Assembly: GCF_900104695.1 (NCBI RefSeq) | Contig: NZ_FNSW01000001.1 | Span: 2,480,001 to 2,544,000 of the forward strand | Reading direction: 5' to 3' | From: Paenibacillus sp. GP183 | Lineage (GTDB): Bacteria; Bacillota; Bacilli; Paenibacillales; NBRC-103111 | DNA: 64,000 nucleotides | Part shown: in pieces, positions 16,114-25,963 of the stretch | Layout: each line of letters opens with the position of its first letter | Numbering within the stretch: the stretch's first letter is position 1 | Notes under the pieces: generated by a model | Databases searched by the model: none | Seen by the model: only the letters and a program-made list of their open reading frames with translations | Told to the model about the DNA's origin: nothing | Made by a program: the position numbers and the translations under genes

Positions 16114-17400
16114 TTGAAAAAAGTAAAAAAAGTGTTCAGTTTATTGACAGCTGCGGCTTTGTTCACGGCAATGATGGGCTGTGGAAACGCCAATAAAGGT
16201 GCCAGTCCGGGTTCTCCAGCCGCTACAGGATCGACTTCCGCGTCGGCACCAGCCAAGAATCTGAAGAAAATCTCGATTTTCCAGTCGAAGGTGGAGATCG
16301 CTACATCGCTGGAGAATTTGGCTAAAAAGTATACGGCTGAAACTGGCAATGCCGTTGATGTGTGGGGCTCCGCAGGAGATGCTTACACGACGCAGCTGCA
16401 AGCTAAGCTGACCAGCAACCAAGGCCCGTCACTTTTCAGCGTCGCTGCAGGCTCTGAAGCTGAAAAGTTCAAATCCTACTACTATGATATGAGCAACGAG
16501 CCCTATGTGAAGAATATCGCTCCGAAAATGGCATTGATAGCTGATGGCAAAACCGTTGGGGTTCCGTACGGAGTAGAAGGCTTTGGTTTGGTTTACAACA
16601 AGAAATTGGTGGATCCGAAGAATGTCACGGATCTTGCGTCTTTCACCAAAACGCTGCAGGATCTGAAGGGCAAAGGTGTAAATCCTCTGAGCCTTTCCCA
16701 AGAAGCTTACTTCCTTATTGGACACATCATCAACACTCCATTCGCTTTGCAGCCAGACCCGGTAGCCTATATTCAGAAGCTGAACAAAGGCGAAGTAAAA
16801 ATGGCGGACACCAAAGAATTCCAAGAATTCGGGAAATTCATGGATGCCATCAAAGCCAACTCCACCAAGAATCCGATGGAAGTGAAATACGACACCCAGA
16901 TGGGTGACTTCGCAACAGGCAAAACGGCCATGGTTCATCAAGGCAACTGGAGCTATAGCATGCTGAAGGATTACGGGACTTTGAGTTTTGACATAGGCAT
17001 GATGCCGTTCCCGCTAGCCGGCAATAACAAACTGGCAGTAGGTCTGAGCAGCAACTGGGTCATCAACGGTAAAAAAGACGCTGACGAAATCAAGGCTGCA
17101 AGTGCCTTCCTGAATTGGCTGTTCACAAGCGATACGGGTAAAAATACAATTGTGAATGAATTCAAATTTATCCCAGCCATGCAGAATATCGATGCAACAA
17201 ATTTGGATCCGTTGTCCAAAGCCGTATACGATGCAACGAAGAGCGGTCAGACGATTCCTTGGGCGATGACCTACTTCCCGCAGGGCATCATCGTTAACGA
17301 TTTGACTCCGGCAGCACAGGAGTACTTCCTGAAAAAAGACATGACCGGCGACCAGCTCCTGCAAAAGCTAGATGCTGCATGGGCTAAAGCCGCTAAATAA
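16114..17400 (+). CDS. carbohydrate ABC transporter substrate-binding lipoprotein
   Basis: The protein of 428 residues has a lysine-rich signal peptide and a lipobox with Cys at residue 23 (TAMMGC), followed by a Gly/Ser/Ala linker. The mature part resembles group-1 extracellular sugar-binding proteins: IWGSAGDAYTTQLQAKLTS-like N-lobe, GVPYGVEGFGLVYNKKL and TAMVHQGNWSYSMLKDYG. The start is TTG with GGGAGG upstream. It works with the two permeases downstream; the ligand is probably a sugar oligomer, unspecified. Confidence 0.9.
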   Translation: MKKVKKVFSLLTAAALFTAMMGCGNANKGASPGSPAATGSTSASAPAKNLKKISIFQSKVEIATSLENLAKKYTAETGNAVDVWGSAGDAYTTQLQAKLTSNQGPSLFSVAAGSEAEKFKSYYYDMSNEPYVKNIAPKMALIADGKTVGVPYGVEGFGLVYNKKLVDPKNVTDLASFTKTLQDLKGKGVNPLSLSQEAYFLIGHIINTPFALQPDPVAYIQKLNKGEVKMADTKEFQEFGKFMDAIKANSTKNPMEVKYDTQMGDFATGKTAMVHQGNWSYSMLKDYGTLSFDIGMMPFPLAGNNKLAVGLSSNWVINGKKDADEIKAASAFLNWLFTSDTGKNTIVNEFKFIPAMQNIDATNLDPLSKAVYDATKSGQTIPWAMTYFPQGIIVNDLTPAAQEYFLKKDMTGDQLLQKLDAAWAKAAK

Positions 17401-17427
17401 AATCGTACCTTTTAACAGTATAAGAAG

Positions 17428-17455
17428 AAAGCCTAAGCATCGAGCGTTAGGCTTT
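17428..17455 (+). terminator. hairpin between binding protein and permeases
   Basis: AAAGCCTAA (17428-17436) pairs with TTAGGCTTT (17447-17455), followed by TTC. Such partial terminators often give more binding protein than permease from one operon. Confidence 0.75.
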
Positions 17456-17478
17456 TTCACCGGAAAGAAGGAATCGAT

Positions 17479-18354
17479 TTGAGAAAGAGAAAGGACAAAG
17501 CGTGGTTCGCTTTATTTACAGTTCCGCTGCTTTTTATTTTTACAACGGTTGTCATTATTCCGTTTATCATTGGTATTCTTTACTCGTTCTATAAGTGGGA
17601 TGGCATTCCCGCCAATCCCAAAATCTTCGTCGGGTTTGATAACTTTACGCAGATCTTTCATGACGATCGCTTCCTGGCATCCGCTTGGAACACCGTGTTA
17701 TTTACCGTACTGGCTATGATCGCCGTGAATGTGCTGGGTTTGGTTTTTTCACTGATCGTGACTACCAATCTTCGTGCAAGCAACGCGGCTCGTACGATGT
17801 TCTTCATGCCGAACCTGATCGGCGGTCTGATTCTCGGTTATATCTGGCAATTTATTTTTTCGGACGTGTTCAACTTTATTGGGAGTAAAACAGGTCTTCA
17901 CAGTATCTTCTTTAACTGGCTGCTCGATCCGCAATTCGCATTATGTGCGATGGTCATTGTCTTTACGTGGCAGATGGGCGGTTACACGATGATAATATAC
18001 ATCGCAGGCATTCAGGGAATTCCGGACGAAATGTTGGAAGCCGCCAGGGTGGATGGCGCCAACTTATGGCACAGATTGACCAAGATCATATTCCCGTTAT
18101 TGATGCCGGCTTTCACGATCTGTTTGTTCCTGACGCTCTCCGGCGCATTTAAGATCTTCGACGTGAACCTGTCATTGACCAAGGGTGGTCCCAATAATGC
18201 CACGGAAATGTTCGCCATGAACATTTATAATGAAATTTTCGGCTACAGCCATTACGGAATCGGCCAGGCCAAGGCGATTGTGTTTTTCTTGGTCGTGGCG
18301 CTCATCACATTGACACAGGTTATCATTACCAAGAGGAGAGAGGTGCAAATGTGA
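17479..18354 (+). CDS. sugar ABC transporter permease (MalF type)
   Basis: The 291-residue membrane protein has six hydrophobic helices and the EAA loop EAARVDGANLWHRLTKIIFPLLMP near residue 192, which contacts the ATPase. The N-terminal WFALFTVPLLFIF pattern is common in MalF/UgpA-like permeases. The start is TTG after a weak GAAAGAAGG. It overlaps the next permease by the ATGA at 18351-18354. Confidence 0.92.
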   Translation: MRKRKDKAWFALFTVPLLFIFTTVVIIPFIIGILYSFYKWDGIPANPKIFVGFDNFTQIFHDDRFLASAWNTVLFTVLAMIAVNVLGLVFSLIVTTNLRASNAARTMFFMPNLIGGLILGYIWQFIFSDVFNFIGSKTGLHSIFFNWLLDPQFALCAMVIVFTWQMGGYTMIIYIAGIQGIPDEMLEAARVDGANLWHRLTKIIFPLLMPAFTICLFLTLSGAFKIFDVNLSLTKGGPNNATEMFAMNIYNEIFGYSHYGIGQAKAIVFFLVVALITLTQVIITKRREVQM

Positions 18355-19190
18355 TGAAGAGAAATGGTAAGTATGTACTCGAAATCTTACTTGTCATCCT
18401 TGCAGTTGCCTTCTTATCACCTGTCTACATTATGGTCGTCAACTCCTTCAAAAACCGTGCGGAGCTGTACCAAAATGTATTGGCGCTGCCTTCTCAATTC
18501 AGCTTCCAGTACTATTCACAAGCGATGGAGAAGATGAATTTTCTCACGGCGTTCGGCAACTCGTTATTTGTTACCGTCACTTCCGTTCTGTTCGTGATTG
18601 TTTTGGCTTCCATGACCGCGTGGATGCTTGTCAGGACAGACAACCGGCTGAGCAGATACATCTTTTTGACGCTCGTGGCCACGATGCTTATTCCTTTCCA
18701 GACATTAATGATGCCTTTAATGCAAGTCATGGACTTCATAAGAACGAATCTTCAAATCCCGATGCTGAATACGCATGGCGGCTTGATCTATATGAACGTT
18801 GGCTTCCATGCCAGCATGGCGGTTTTCCTTTATCACGGCTTCATGAAGTCTATTCCGGTTGCTCTTGAGGAAGCAGCAACCATAGACGGGGCCAGCAAAT
18901 TCGGTGTATTTTGGAGAATCGTGTTCCCTATGCTGAAAACCATCACGATCACCATTGCAATTTTGGATGTGATCGCGATATGGAATGACTATCTGCTGCC
19001 ATCCTTGACCCTTTCGGATAAAGGGCTGCGCACGATTCCGTTATCGACCTTTTACTTTTTCGGAGAGTTCACGATTGTGTGGAACCTCGCGATGGCCGGC
19101 TTGACCTTAACAATTATTCCTGTTGTCATTTTCTACATCTTCTCGCAGAAATATATTATTAAGGGCATTGCAGCAGGTGCGATAAAATGA
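18351..19190 (+). CDS. sugar ABC transporter permease (MalG type)
   Basis: The 279-residue protein has six transmembrane helices and the EAA loop EEAATIDGASKFGVFWRIVFP near residue 176. It has the MalG-like start with SPVYIMVVNSFKNRAEL. No ATPase gene follows, so the importer probably shares an MsmX/MsmK-type ATPase encoded elsewhere, as is known for many Bacillota sugar importers. No glycosidase or regulator is adjacent. Confidence 0.92.
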   Translation: MMKRNGKYVLEILLVILAVAFLSPVYIMVVNSFKNRAELYQNVLALPSQFSFQYYSQAMEKMNFLTAFGNSLFVTVTSVLFVIVLASMTAWMLVRTDNRLSRYIFLTLVATMLIPFQTLMMPLMQVMDFIRTNLQIPMLNTHGGLIYMNVGFHASMAVFLYHGFMKSIPVALEEAATIDGASKFGVFWRIVFPMLKTITITIAILDVIAIWNDYLLPSLTLSDKGLRTIPLSTFYFFGEFTIVWNLAMAGLTLTIIPVVIFYIFSQKYIIKGIAAGAIK

Positions 19191-19208
19191 AAATCTTTGA
19201 TGTTTCTT

Positions 19209-19385
19209 CTAGATTGCTGTATTACCCTCGACCTGACGGTATGTATTCGTGAAGGTAATTCTATACTCTGTCCCTTTGCCTAATTCACTCTTAATCTCGA
19301 TTTTCCCATTCATCTTTTTAATAATGCCGAATGAAACCATGGTTCCCAGACCTGTGCCTTTTTCCTTGGTGGAGTAATAGGGTAT
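19209..19385 (-). pseudogene. 3' remnant of a sensor histidine kinase
   Basis: The minus strand from about 19385 to the TAG at 19209-19211 encodes YYSTKEKGTGLGTMVSFGII, then KKMNGKIEIKSELGKGTEY. This is the G2-box end of a HATPase domain. Upstream the frame is lost; a 71-residue frame at 19310-19525 reads through the same DNA out of register and is not real. No N-terminal part is nearby, so this is a decayed relic of a kinase gene. Confidence 0.8.
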
Positions 19386-19716
19386 ACCTTCGCTTCTAAC
19401 AGGATAATATTTTGATACCGGCTTTTACCTTTATAAAGGATTCTAGGCTTTCTTTGCAATAAGTGTTTCAGGGTTTTTAGATCCCATATATCACCCCGTA
19501 AATTAGTCATTGTCTTTTTTTGCAAATTATTTCACCTCACATGATCATTTCAATTTTTTCTCATTTTCTTAGCGCAATTTAAAATCAAGATATGCCATGG
19601 TTTTAGGAAAGTGTGGGCAGACCAGTCGTCAAAAAATCATACAGGAATAACGACAAATAACCCACCCTGGTCTGCACCAGGCGCGGGTTAATTTCGTTGC
19701 TTATTTATTTGCTGCT
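19386..19716. other. stretch without an intact gene
   Basis: No convincing coding frame is seen. It holds a hairpin at about 19658-19692 (AACCCACCCTGG against CCAGGCGCGGGTT) that could end htpG transcription on the minus strand, with a weak T tract. Confidence 0.4.
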
Positions 19717-21597
19717 TCAGACCATTATTTTACAAATATCGTTTGTGAATTCTACCGGATCCTGGATCGGCAATCCTTCAATCAAAATGGCTTGATTGTA
19801 CAACAGGTTCGTATATAAATTCAGCTTCTCCTTGTCTTTGGCAAAAGCATCCTTTAAGGACTGAAACACCTCATGATTGATGTTAATTTCCAACACCTTG
19901 TCCGCTTTTACATCCTGATTGTTAGGCATTGCTTTCAATATTTTTTCCATTTCGATCGTTACTTCACCTTCAGCAGAGAGGCATACAGGATGAGTTTTAA
20001 GTCTCTTGGACGCTCTAACATTCTTCACTTTGTTGTTCAGCAGGCTTTTCATATATTCAAAGAGGTCTTTGTTATCGCTCTCTTCTGCATCCGTTTGATT
20101 TTCATTGGCATCCGCTTCAATCCCCAAGTCGCCGCTCGATACGGATTTAAATTCTTTATCTTTATAGGTCATGAGCATCTTGATGGCGAACTCATCGATA
20201 TCATCCGTGAAGTATAGGATTTCATATCCCTTATCGGATACCATCTCTGTTTGCGGGAGCTTCTCGATTCTCTCGATTGATTCTCCGGACGCATAATAAA
20301 TATATTTCTGCTCTTCAGGCATTCTTGATACATATTCATCCAAGGTGACCAGTTTCTTTTCTTTGGAAGAGTTGAACATCAACAAGTCCTGCAGATCATC
20401 TTTATTTGTTCCGTAATCGCTGTACACCCCATACTTCAACTGTCTGCCGAAGGACTTATAAAATTGTTCGTATTTCTCTCTTTCTTCCTTCAATATACTT
20501 TGCAATGAGCTTTTGATTTTGTTCTTGATGTTTTTGGCAATTAGAGTCAATTGTCTGTCATGCTGCAGCATCTCTCTGGAAATGTTGAGGGATAAGTCTT
20601 CCGAATCCACCATTCCTTTGACGAAGCTGAAATAGTCGGGAAGCAGATCCGCACACTTATTCATGATCAAAACACCATTGGAATAGAGCTCTAATCCCTT
20701 CTCATATTCCTTCGTATAATAGTCGAACGGGGTATTCTCCGGAATAAAAAGAATGGCATGGTAGACCGCGGCGCCATCAGCACTAATGTGGATATGCTTG
20801 ATCGGCTTATCGAATCCGTAACGCTTCTCCGCATAAAAATTCTCATAGTCTTCCGTCGTAAGCTCACTTTTATTTTTACGCCAAATCGGGATCAAACTGT
20901 TGACGGTTTGCTCTTCCTGATAATCCTCGAGTTCATTTTCGCTGTCTGCTTTAGGTCGTTTCCCCTTAACATCCATCTTGATCGGGTATCTGATAAAATC
21001 GGAATACTTCTTGATGATCGCTTTCAATCGATACTCTTCCAGGTACTCATCATATTGATCATCTTCGGTGTTCTCTTTAATTTTCAAAATAATTTCAGTA
21101 CCCACCGAAGCTTTCTCGCAGGGCTCAATGATATATCCGTCTGCTCCCTTGGATTCCCATTTGAAAGCCTCATCGCTGCCCAGAGCCTTGCTGGTCACTG
21201 TAACTACATCCGCGACCATAAAAGCTGAATAGAATCCAACCCCAAATTGACCGATGATATTGCGGCCATCTTTGGATTCATTTTCTTTCTTGAATGCAAG
21301 CGAGCCACTATTGGCAATAATCCCCAGGTTACTTTCAAGATCCTCTTTGGTCATGCCAATGCCCGTATCGGTGATCGTCAGTGTTCGGCTTGCCTTATCA
21401 GCCGTTACCTTGATGTAAAAATCCTCTTGGTTAAACACCAATTGATCATCGGTTAACGCCTTGTAATAAATTTTGTCAATGGCATCACTGGCATTAGAAA
21501 TGAGCTCTCTTAAAAATATTTCTTTCTGCGTATAAATGGAGTTAATCATCATTTCCAGTAATCTTTTCGATTCCGCTTTAAACTGCTTTTTTGCCAT
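19717..21597 (-). CDS. htpG: molecular chaperone HtpG (Hsp90)
   Basis: The 626-residue Hsp90 has all three domains. The N-terminal ATPase has [14 protein letters not shown] (N box), [11 protein letters not shown] and [15 protein letters not shown]. The middle domain has NLSREMLQ-like [13 protein letters not shown]. The C-terminal dimer domain lacks the MEEVD tail, as in bacteria. The frame is open 15 codons further, but the family start [17 protein letters not shown] fits the ATG at 21597. A CIRCE operator and a SigA-like promoter lie just upstream, indicating HrcA control. Confidence 0.95.
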   Translation of the reverse strand: MAKKQFKAESKRLLEMMINSIYTQKEIFLRELISNASDAIDKIYYKALTDDQLVFNQEDFYIKVTADKASRTLTITDTGIGMTKEDLESNLGIIANSGSLAFKKENESKDGRNIIGQFGVGFYSAFMVADVVTVTSKALGSDEAFKWESKGADGYIIEPCEKASVGTEIILKIKENTEDDQYDEYLEEYRLKAIIKKYSDFIRYPIKMDVKGKRPKADSENELEDYQEEQTVNSLIPIWRKNKSELTTEDYENFYAEKRYGFDKPIKHIHISADGAAVYHAILFIPENTPFDYYTKEYEKGLELYSNGVLIMNKCADLLPDYFSFVKGMVDSEDLSLNISREMLQHDRQLTLIAKNIKNKIKSSLQSILKEEREKYEQFYKSFGRQLKYGVYSDYGTNKDDLQDLLMFNSSKEKKLVTLDEYVSRMPEEQKYIYYASGESIERIEKLPQTEMVSDKGYEILYFTDDIDEFAIKMLMTYKDKEFKSVSSGDLGIEADANENQTDAEESDNKDLFEYMKSLLNNKVKNVRASKRLKTHPVCLSAEGEVTIEMEKILKAMPNNQDVKADKVLEININHEVFQSLKDAFAKDKEKLNLYTNLLYNQAILIEGLPIQDPVEFTNDICKIMV

Positions 21598-21635
21598 GAA
21601 TAGGTGGTCCCCTTTCAAAAATATTCGTACGGGAT

Positions 21636-21662
21636 TTAGCACTCAATTCAACAGAGTGCTAA
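21636..21662. promoter_or_regulatory. CIRCE operator (HrcA site) upstream of htpG
   Basis: TTAGCACTC, nine bases, then GAGTGCTAA match the CIRCE consensus at all 18 positions. It lies 39 bp before the htpG ATG and just downstream of a likely promoter. HrcA repression is normally seen at groESL and dnaK operons. Confidence 0.95.
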
Positions 21663-21668
21663 TTCTTA

Positions 21669-21696
21669 TTTTTATACAAATATGGTTTGATGTCAA
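21669..21696 (-). promoter_or_regulatory. SigA-type promoter of htpG
   Basis: On the minus strand TTGACA (21696-21691), a 16-bp spacer, and TAAAAA (21674-21669) lie immediately upstream of the CIRCE element, so HrcA binding would block the start of transcription. The -35 is a perfect match; the -10 is weaker. Confidence 0.65.
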
Positions 21697-21922
21697 TATG
21701 CTGCAGCAATTATAAAAGTGACGCCATAAGTTTTATCGTTTTCTAAATGCTCTTCTCTCAGCATATAGAACACATTTTACCAACAGTTCTGAAATATCCT
21801 TATCCCAGTGTATATATTTAACCCAATGATAACAATAATTTACTTAAATACATAATGCTCTTAACATTCCCCTAATGTTTAGAGCTTAAAATGAGACTAT
21901 ATTACAAATGAAGGAGACGCAC
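21697..21922. other. divergent intergenic region
   Basis: AT-rich DNA between htpG and the membrane hydrolase. No gene is seen; it must hold the promoter for the gene at 21923. Confidence 0.4.
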
Positions 21923-22885
21923 ATGGATACTGGAAGTCACTTACTGTTTGGAGCTACCTTAGCTGGTCTCGCGTATTTCGATCCTGCAGTTGCTGCACAC
22001 CCTGAGCTTGCCCATGCCGTTCTCGCCGCAACCTTGCTTGGCTCTCATGCTCCGGACTTTGATACCATAACGCGTATTAAAGGCTATTCCAACTACATTC
22101 GGCACCATCGCGGCATCACGCATTCTTTGCCGGCATTGCTTGTTTGGCCAGCACTCATCAGCCTTCTTATGGGCTATTTATTTGGGGATATGAATCAGTT
22201 TGCACATCTTTATTTTTGGAGTTTCATAGCGGTAGTTTTCCATGTATTTCTCGATTTATTTAATGCTTACGGCGTACAAAGCTTTCGTCCGTTCAGCCAA
22301 AAGTGGTTCCATATGGATATACTTTCACTATACGAGCCTTTTCTATTTCTGATCCATGTCCTGGGTCTTGTCATTTGGATTTTCACCTCATATTCACCCT
22401 CCATAATATTCGGTGCCGTGTATGCAATTACGTTCGCTTATATAGCAGCTCGTACCTTCCATCATCACTTCGTTGTAAAACGCGTTCAATTCGAATTGAA
22501 TCAAGAGGGAATCTGCCATGTAATTCCTGACTTACATTGGTTTCGCTGGCAGTTCGTTCTGGAAACCGATACCTTTTCCTATACTGGGAAAGTAAATTAT
22601 CGCGATGTCACTGTGCATGATGTGTATCAGAAGGATAGCAATAACAAAGTGGTGCAAGCATCGATGAGAACGGATGGAGTACGGGCATTCCTGCATTTTG
22701 CTCAACGTGTTCATGTGAGCTTTACAGAAAAAAATGACGGCTACGAGGTGAAATGGAGAGACCTGCGGTTTTGTCATAATCGCAAGCTGCCATTCGGAGT
22801 TGACGTACAGTTAGATCAAAATTTGAATGTGATCGAAGACAAAATAGGCTGGAGTAAAAAAAGCTGGGACCCGCCATACGTGTGA
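21923..22885 (+). CDS. YdjM-type membrane metal-dependent hydrolase
   Basis: The protein of 320 residues belongs to the LexA-binding/inner-membrane hydrolase family: MDTGSHLLFGATLAG at the start, a DFDTI motif near 50 and HRGITHSLPAL near 65, with several membrane helices up to about residue 190. The C-terminal 130 residues form a soluble domain. ATG at 21923 has AAGGAG seven bases upstream, while the ATG at 21908 precedes that site. The family function is unproved. Confidence 0.82.
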   Translation: MDTGSHLLFGATLAGLAYFDPAVAAHPELAHAVLAATLLGSHAPDFDTITRIKGYSNYIRHHRGITHSLPALLVWPALISLLMGYLFGDMNQFAHLYFWSFIAVVFHVFLDLFNAYGVQSFRPFSQKWFHMDILSLYEPFLFLIHVLGLVIWIFTSYSPSIIFGAVYAITFAYIAARTFHHHFVVKRVQFELNQEGICHVIPDLHWFRWQFVLETDTFSYTGKVNYRDVTVHDVYQKDSNNKVVQASMRTDGVRAFLHFAQRVHVSFTEKNDGYEVKWRDLRFCHNRKLPFGVDVQLDQNLNVIEDKIGWSKKSWDPPYV

Positions 22886-23230
22886 GACAGACAGAGATTG
22901 CACGGACAACTCGCTCAATAGTGTAGTTAGGTAAACCATACAGAAGGCGAGAAAATCGCCTTGATCATCGTTGTCTTCACCTTGCGGGTGATGAGCCGGA
23001 AATTGGAAGCAAGGTTCATTAAATAACATGAAAACATTGCATTTCATACATTGTTATTTATTAGCGTCCTAGAGCTGCAATATGAGTCTTTTCTTTGATT
23101 TTCTCAGATTTGATTGTACTAAATACACTGTTCCTAAGGTTGCTACAGATGAGACTCATTTCAAGTGTACAAAATACAATATTCGTCCCGTCTCACCCGT
23201 CTCGAGCATGCTGCTATCCTCCTTCTTAAC
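22886..23230. other. stretch without a gene
   Basis: No supported frame is seen on either strand. The only structure is the terminator at its right end. Confidence 0.4.
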
Positions 23231-23269
23231 AAAACAGCAATCCCAATATTGAATCGGGATTGCTGTTTT
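23231..23269. terminator. bidirectional terminator
   Basis: AAAACAGCAATCCC (23231-23244) is perfectly complementary to GGGATTGCTGTTTT (23256-23269). It ends the seven-gene minus-strand operon and could also end a plus-strand transcript. Confidence 0.92.
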
Positions 23270-23278
23270 CGTATAACG

Positions 23279-24283
23279 TTACTTGTTGTCTTGAATCGGC
23301 AGCATAAGCCGCTGGCGATTCTTATAGACCGCGATTTCCTTATACCCTGTAGCTCTCGCTAAATTCAGAGCATCGTCCAGATGCATGCCGATATCGTCAG
23401 GAAAGTGAGCGTCCGACGACAGTGTAATCGGCACATTTTGCTCGAATAATGTTTGCAGAAAGGATGGGCTGGGACACATTTCCTTGACCGGGTAACGATA
23501 CAGCAATCCTGTGTTGATCTCGGAACCAATGCCGGCGGCACTCAGCGCGGAGGCGATTTCTCTATATTTGGGGAGCAGCTTATCTTCATCCGGCCTATAG
23601 CCGAATACCTTTAAATTATCCAAATGAGCGATAAAATCAAACAATCCGCTGGCAATTGCCTGCTTGACTGTCTCATAATGCTGATCATATAAACGGTCCA
23701 AATCGGCAGTTTGAAACCGATCCTGAACTTCTGGATTATCAAAGCCCCAGCCGTCCAAAAAATGCACGGAGCCTATGATATAGTCCCATTCAAAAGGAGC
23801 AAGCAGAGCCTGAAGCTGCTTTTCCCCGCCGACGAAATAATCGGCTTCTATGCCAATCGACAAATCATCCTCATTCTCAGCTATCTTGCGCATAGCCTTC
23901 ACATAAGTTTCTATTGAATAAGTGCACACTTGATCGAGCCATTTTCGCTGCAATTGCCCCAGAGGCGAGTCATCCAGAAGCATAAAACGCTCATAGTACT
24001 CTTTACATTCAACAAAGCGGTACAAATGATCCACTATGCCAAAGCGCTGAATGCCCCGTTCACGGCCCTTTTGCAAATATCGCTGAACCCAATCCTCGTG
24101 AAAGCAGCCCTGCTCCATTCTCATTTGCAGCAATCGAAAAATTTTGTCCATCCAATCACGTGTGTGGGATTTCCCCGTAATCAAATCATCGTTCGTTGTG
24201 TTGACCAGAGCCCGTCCGGTACGCTGCAGCCACTGCAGGGAATAAGGCCCTTCTTCAAGATGAAAATGAAAATCTACCTTCAC
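23279..24283 (-). CDS. PHP-domain phosphoesterase
   Basis: The 334-residue protein shows PHP motifs: DFHFHLEEG at the start, a mid IVDHLYRF block near 95, IGIEADYF near 160, IIGSVHFLDG near 190, FDFIAHLDNLK near 240 and LSSDAHFPDDIG near 295. This matches histidinol-phosphatase (HisJ)-like enzymes. It is the last gene of the phosphoester operon, 32 bp after the alkaline-phosphatase-type gene, so it more likely acts on a phosphorylated catabolite than in histidine synthesis. That is inference from context. Confidence 0.8.
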   Translation of the reverse strand: MKVDFHFHLEEGPYSLQWLQRTGRALVNTTNDDLITGKSHTRDWMDKIFRLLQMRMEQGCFHEDWVQRYLQKGRERGIQRFGIVDHLYRFVECKEYYERFMLLDDSPLGQLQRKWLDQVCTYSIETYVKAMRKIAENEDDLSIGIEADYFVGGEKQLQALLAPFEWDYIIGSVHFLDGWGFDNPEVQDRFQTADLDRLYDQHYETVKQAIASGLFDFIAHLDNLKVFGYRPDEDKLLPKYREIASALSAAGIGSEINTGLLYRYPVKEMCPSPSFLQTLFEQNVPITLSSDAHFPDDIGMHLDDALNLARATGYKEIAVYKNRQRLMLPIQDNK

Positions 24284-24315
24284 TGATGTACCTCCTGAAA
24301 ATTTTCGAAGAGAAC

Positions 24316-25146
24316 CTACTTCACCATTTTATGTTTAAAAGCCGGGATATCCATGTCTGTCATGCCGTTCACTAGCGGAATAGACAATAGCTTGCATACC
24401 AGCGGAGCCACAGCCAGCTGCGGAATGACATCCTCATGGTAGCCCGGTTCAAAGGAAGAGCCAATTAGATAGAAGGGAACCTCCCGCTCCGCCGCGCCTG
24501 TTCCGCCATGGCTGCCGTCCGCATTCATACCGTGATCGGAAGTGACAATAATCTCATAGTTCAATTCCATCCATAATGGCAGCAAAGAAGCCAAAATACT
24601 ATCGACTTCAATCGCTTTGTCACGATACGCTTTGGACTCCCCACCGTGCTTATGCCCAATATCATCGATCCCCATAGGATGGATATACAAAAAGTGCGGA
24701 TCATGATTGCGGCGTAAAATTTCTGCATCGGCAAATAAATGTGAATCCGGATAAGAATCTTCAAAATAAAAAGTGCCATGCTGAATAGGCTTGCCGGGAT
24801 CGTGCTGCTGACGGTCTTCTATCCTGTCGAACGGCGCCCTATTGTAAAGCTCGCTCACCCAATAATAAGCTCCCGCCGCCGTCGTTAATCCGTGCTTGGT
24901 TGCTGCATGGAAGATACTTTGTCTGTTCGAAAGACGCACGATATGATTGGCGGTTATGCCATTTACAGAGCTCGGAGTCCCCGTCAGCAGCACCTCATAG
25001 AGCGGTCGGGACAGGCTGGGCAGCTCGGACTTCACTTTATAGCTCGCTGCTTTGGACACCTCAACCAAATGATTCAAATAGCCCATGGAACCACGGGCCA
25101 CATCATAGCGCAATCCGTCGAGCACGATCATGATCACTTTGCTCAT
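24316..25146 (-). CDS. alkaline phosphatase superfamily phosphodiesterase
   Basis: The 276-residue protein has the metal and nucleophile sites of the nucleotide pyrophosphatase/phosphonoacetate hydrolase group: VLDGLRYD near residue 8, LPSLSRPLYEVLLTG with Ser/Thr nucleophile candidates near 44, IHPMGIDDIGHKHG near 155 and VTSDHGMNADGSHGG near 200. No signal peptide is visible, so the substrate would be hydrolysed inside the cell after import. It overlaps the deoR gene by 4 bp. Confidence 0.8.
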   Translation of the reverse strand: MSKVIMIVLDGLRYDVARGSMGYLNHLVEVSKAASYKVKSELPSLSRPLYEVLLTGTPSSVNGITANHIVRLSNRQSIFHAATKHGLTTAAGAYYWVSELYNRAPFDRIEDRQQHDPGKPIQHGTFYFEDSYPDSHLFADAEILRRNHDPHFLYIHPMGIDDIGHKHGGESKAYRDKAIEVDSILASLLPLWMELNYEIIVTSDHGMNADGSHGGTGAAEREVPFYLIGSSFEPGYHEDVIPQLAVAPLVCKLLSIPLVNGMTDMDIPAFKHKMVK

Positions 25147-25961
25147 TTCATTTCACCTCTGTCCTCTATGTTCATCGAACAAGCATCAATCCAAAGCACT
25201 CCGCTTCGGTCAATCTCCTGAATCCATTCGCCTGGAACCTCTGTGCTTGAAATAATAATATCCGCCTGATGAAGCGGTATCGTCTGAGCAAATGTGGTGA
25301 TCCCCAGCTTGGAATGATCGACAAGCACAATCACCTCTTGCGCCGCTTCTGCAAAGGCTCGCGAAACCGCAGCCTCATTGAAATCAAAATCGGTAATCCC
25401 GCTCGACAGCGAAATGCCGCCTACGGAAAGAAAGGCTTGATCCACATGGAACTGCGCCATCATTTGCAAGCAGAGCGTACCGCTGATTGAGCTCTGCTCC
25501 GGGTTGACTTCACCTCCCAGAATGATCACTTTCCCAGTAAATACACCCCGACTGATCGACTCAAGCAAGGTGGATGCGACTGGAATAGAATTAGTAAGAA
25601 TCGTCAACCGCTTCTTACCCTGGATAGCCTGGGCCAGCTCCTGTGTGGTGGTCCCTACATCAATAACGATTGTGCTGCCGTCTTGAATGAGTTCGGCTGC
25701 GCGCAAGCCTATTGCCCTTTTCTCTTCGGGGTGAATACTTTGGCGGAGTGAGTAGGGCGCTTCATCATTAAGATAAGTTGGCTTAATGGCGCCGCCATAC
25801 ACACGCTTCAGCTTGCCTTCCTTCTCCAGCGCAAGCAAATCGCGGCGAATGGTTTCCGGGGACACCTCCAAATGATCGGAGAGCGGGATCACCATCACTT
25901 TACCATCCTTTTGCAGCCATTCCTTAATGACCTGTTTTCTCTCTTCAGCCAATACGGACAT
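25143..25961 (-). CDS. DeoR family transcriptional regulator
   Basis: The N-terminal winged helix (residues about 5-58) has the family pattern ERKQVIKEWL and VSPETIRRDLLALEKEGKLKRVYGG. It is followed by a sugar-phosphate-binding domain with VIDVGTTTQELAQ and ILTNSIPVA. DeoR regulators sense phosphorylated sugars or similar intermediates. It lies inside the ABC/phosphoesterase operon (2 bp after the ATPase, overlapping the phosphoesterase), so it is probably its repressor. Confidence 0.9.
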   Translation of the reverse strand: MSVLAEERKQVIKEWLQKDGKVMVIPLSDHLEVSPETIRRDLLALEKEGKLKRVYGGAIKPTYLNDEAPYSLRQSIHPEEKRAIGLRAAELIQDGSTIVIDVGTTTQELAQAIQGKKRLTILTNSIPVASTLLESISRGVFTGKVIILGGEVNPEQSSISGTLCLQMMAQFHVDQAFLSVGGISLSSGITDFDFNEAAVSRAFAEAAQEVIVLVDHSKLGITTFAQTIPLHQADIIISSTEVPGEWIQEIDRSGVLWIDACSMNIEDRGEMK

Positions 25962-25963
25962 CG

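Noticed and set aside
19310-19525. 71-codon minus-strand frame
   Set aside because: It reads the kinase relic out of register; the correct frame gives a clear G2-box.
22811-23047. 78-codon minus-strand frame after the membrane hydrolase
   Set aside because: No ribosome site, starts in the middle of the upstream gene's end and resembles no family.
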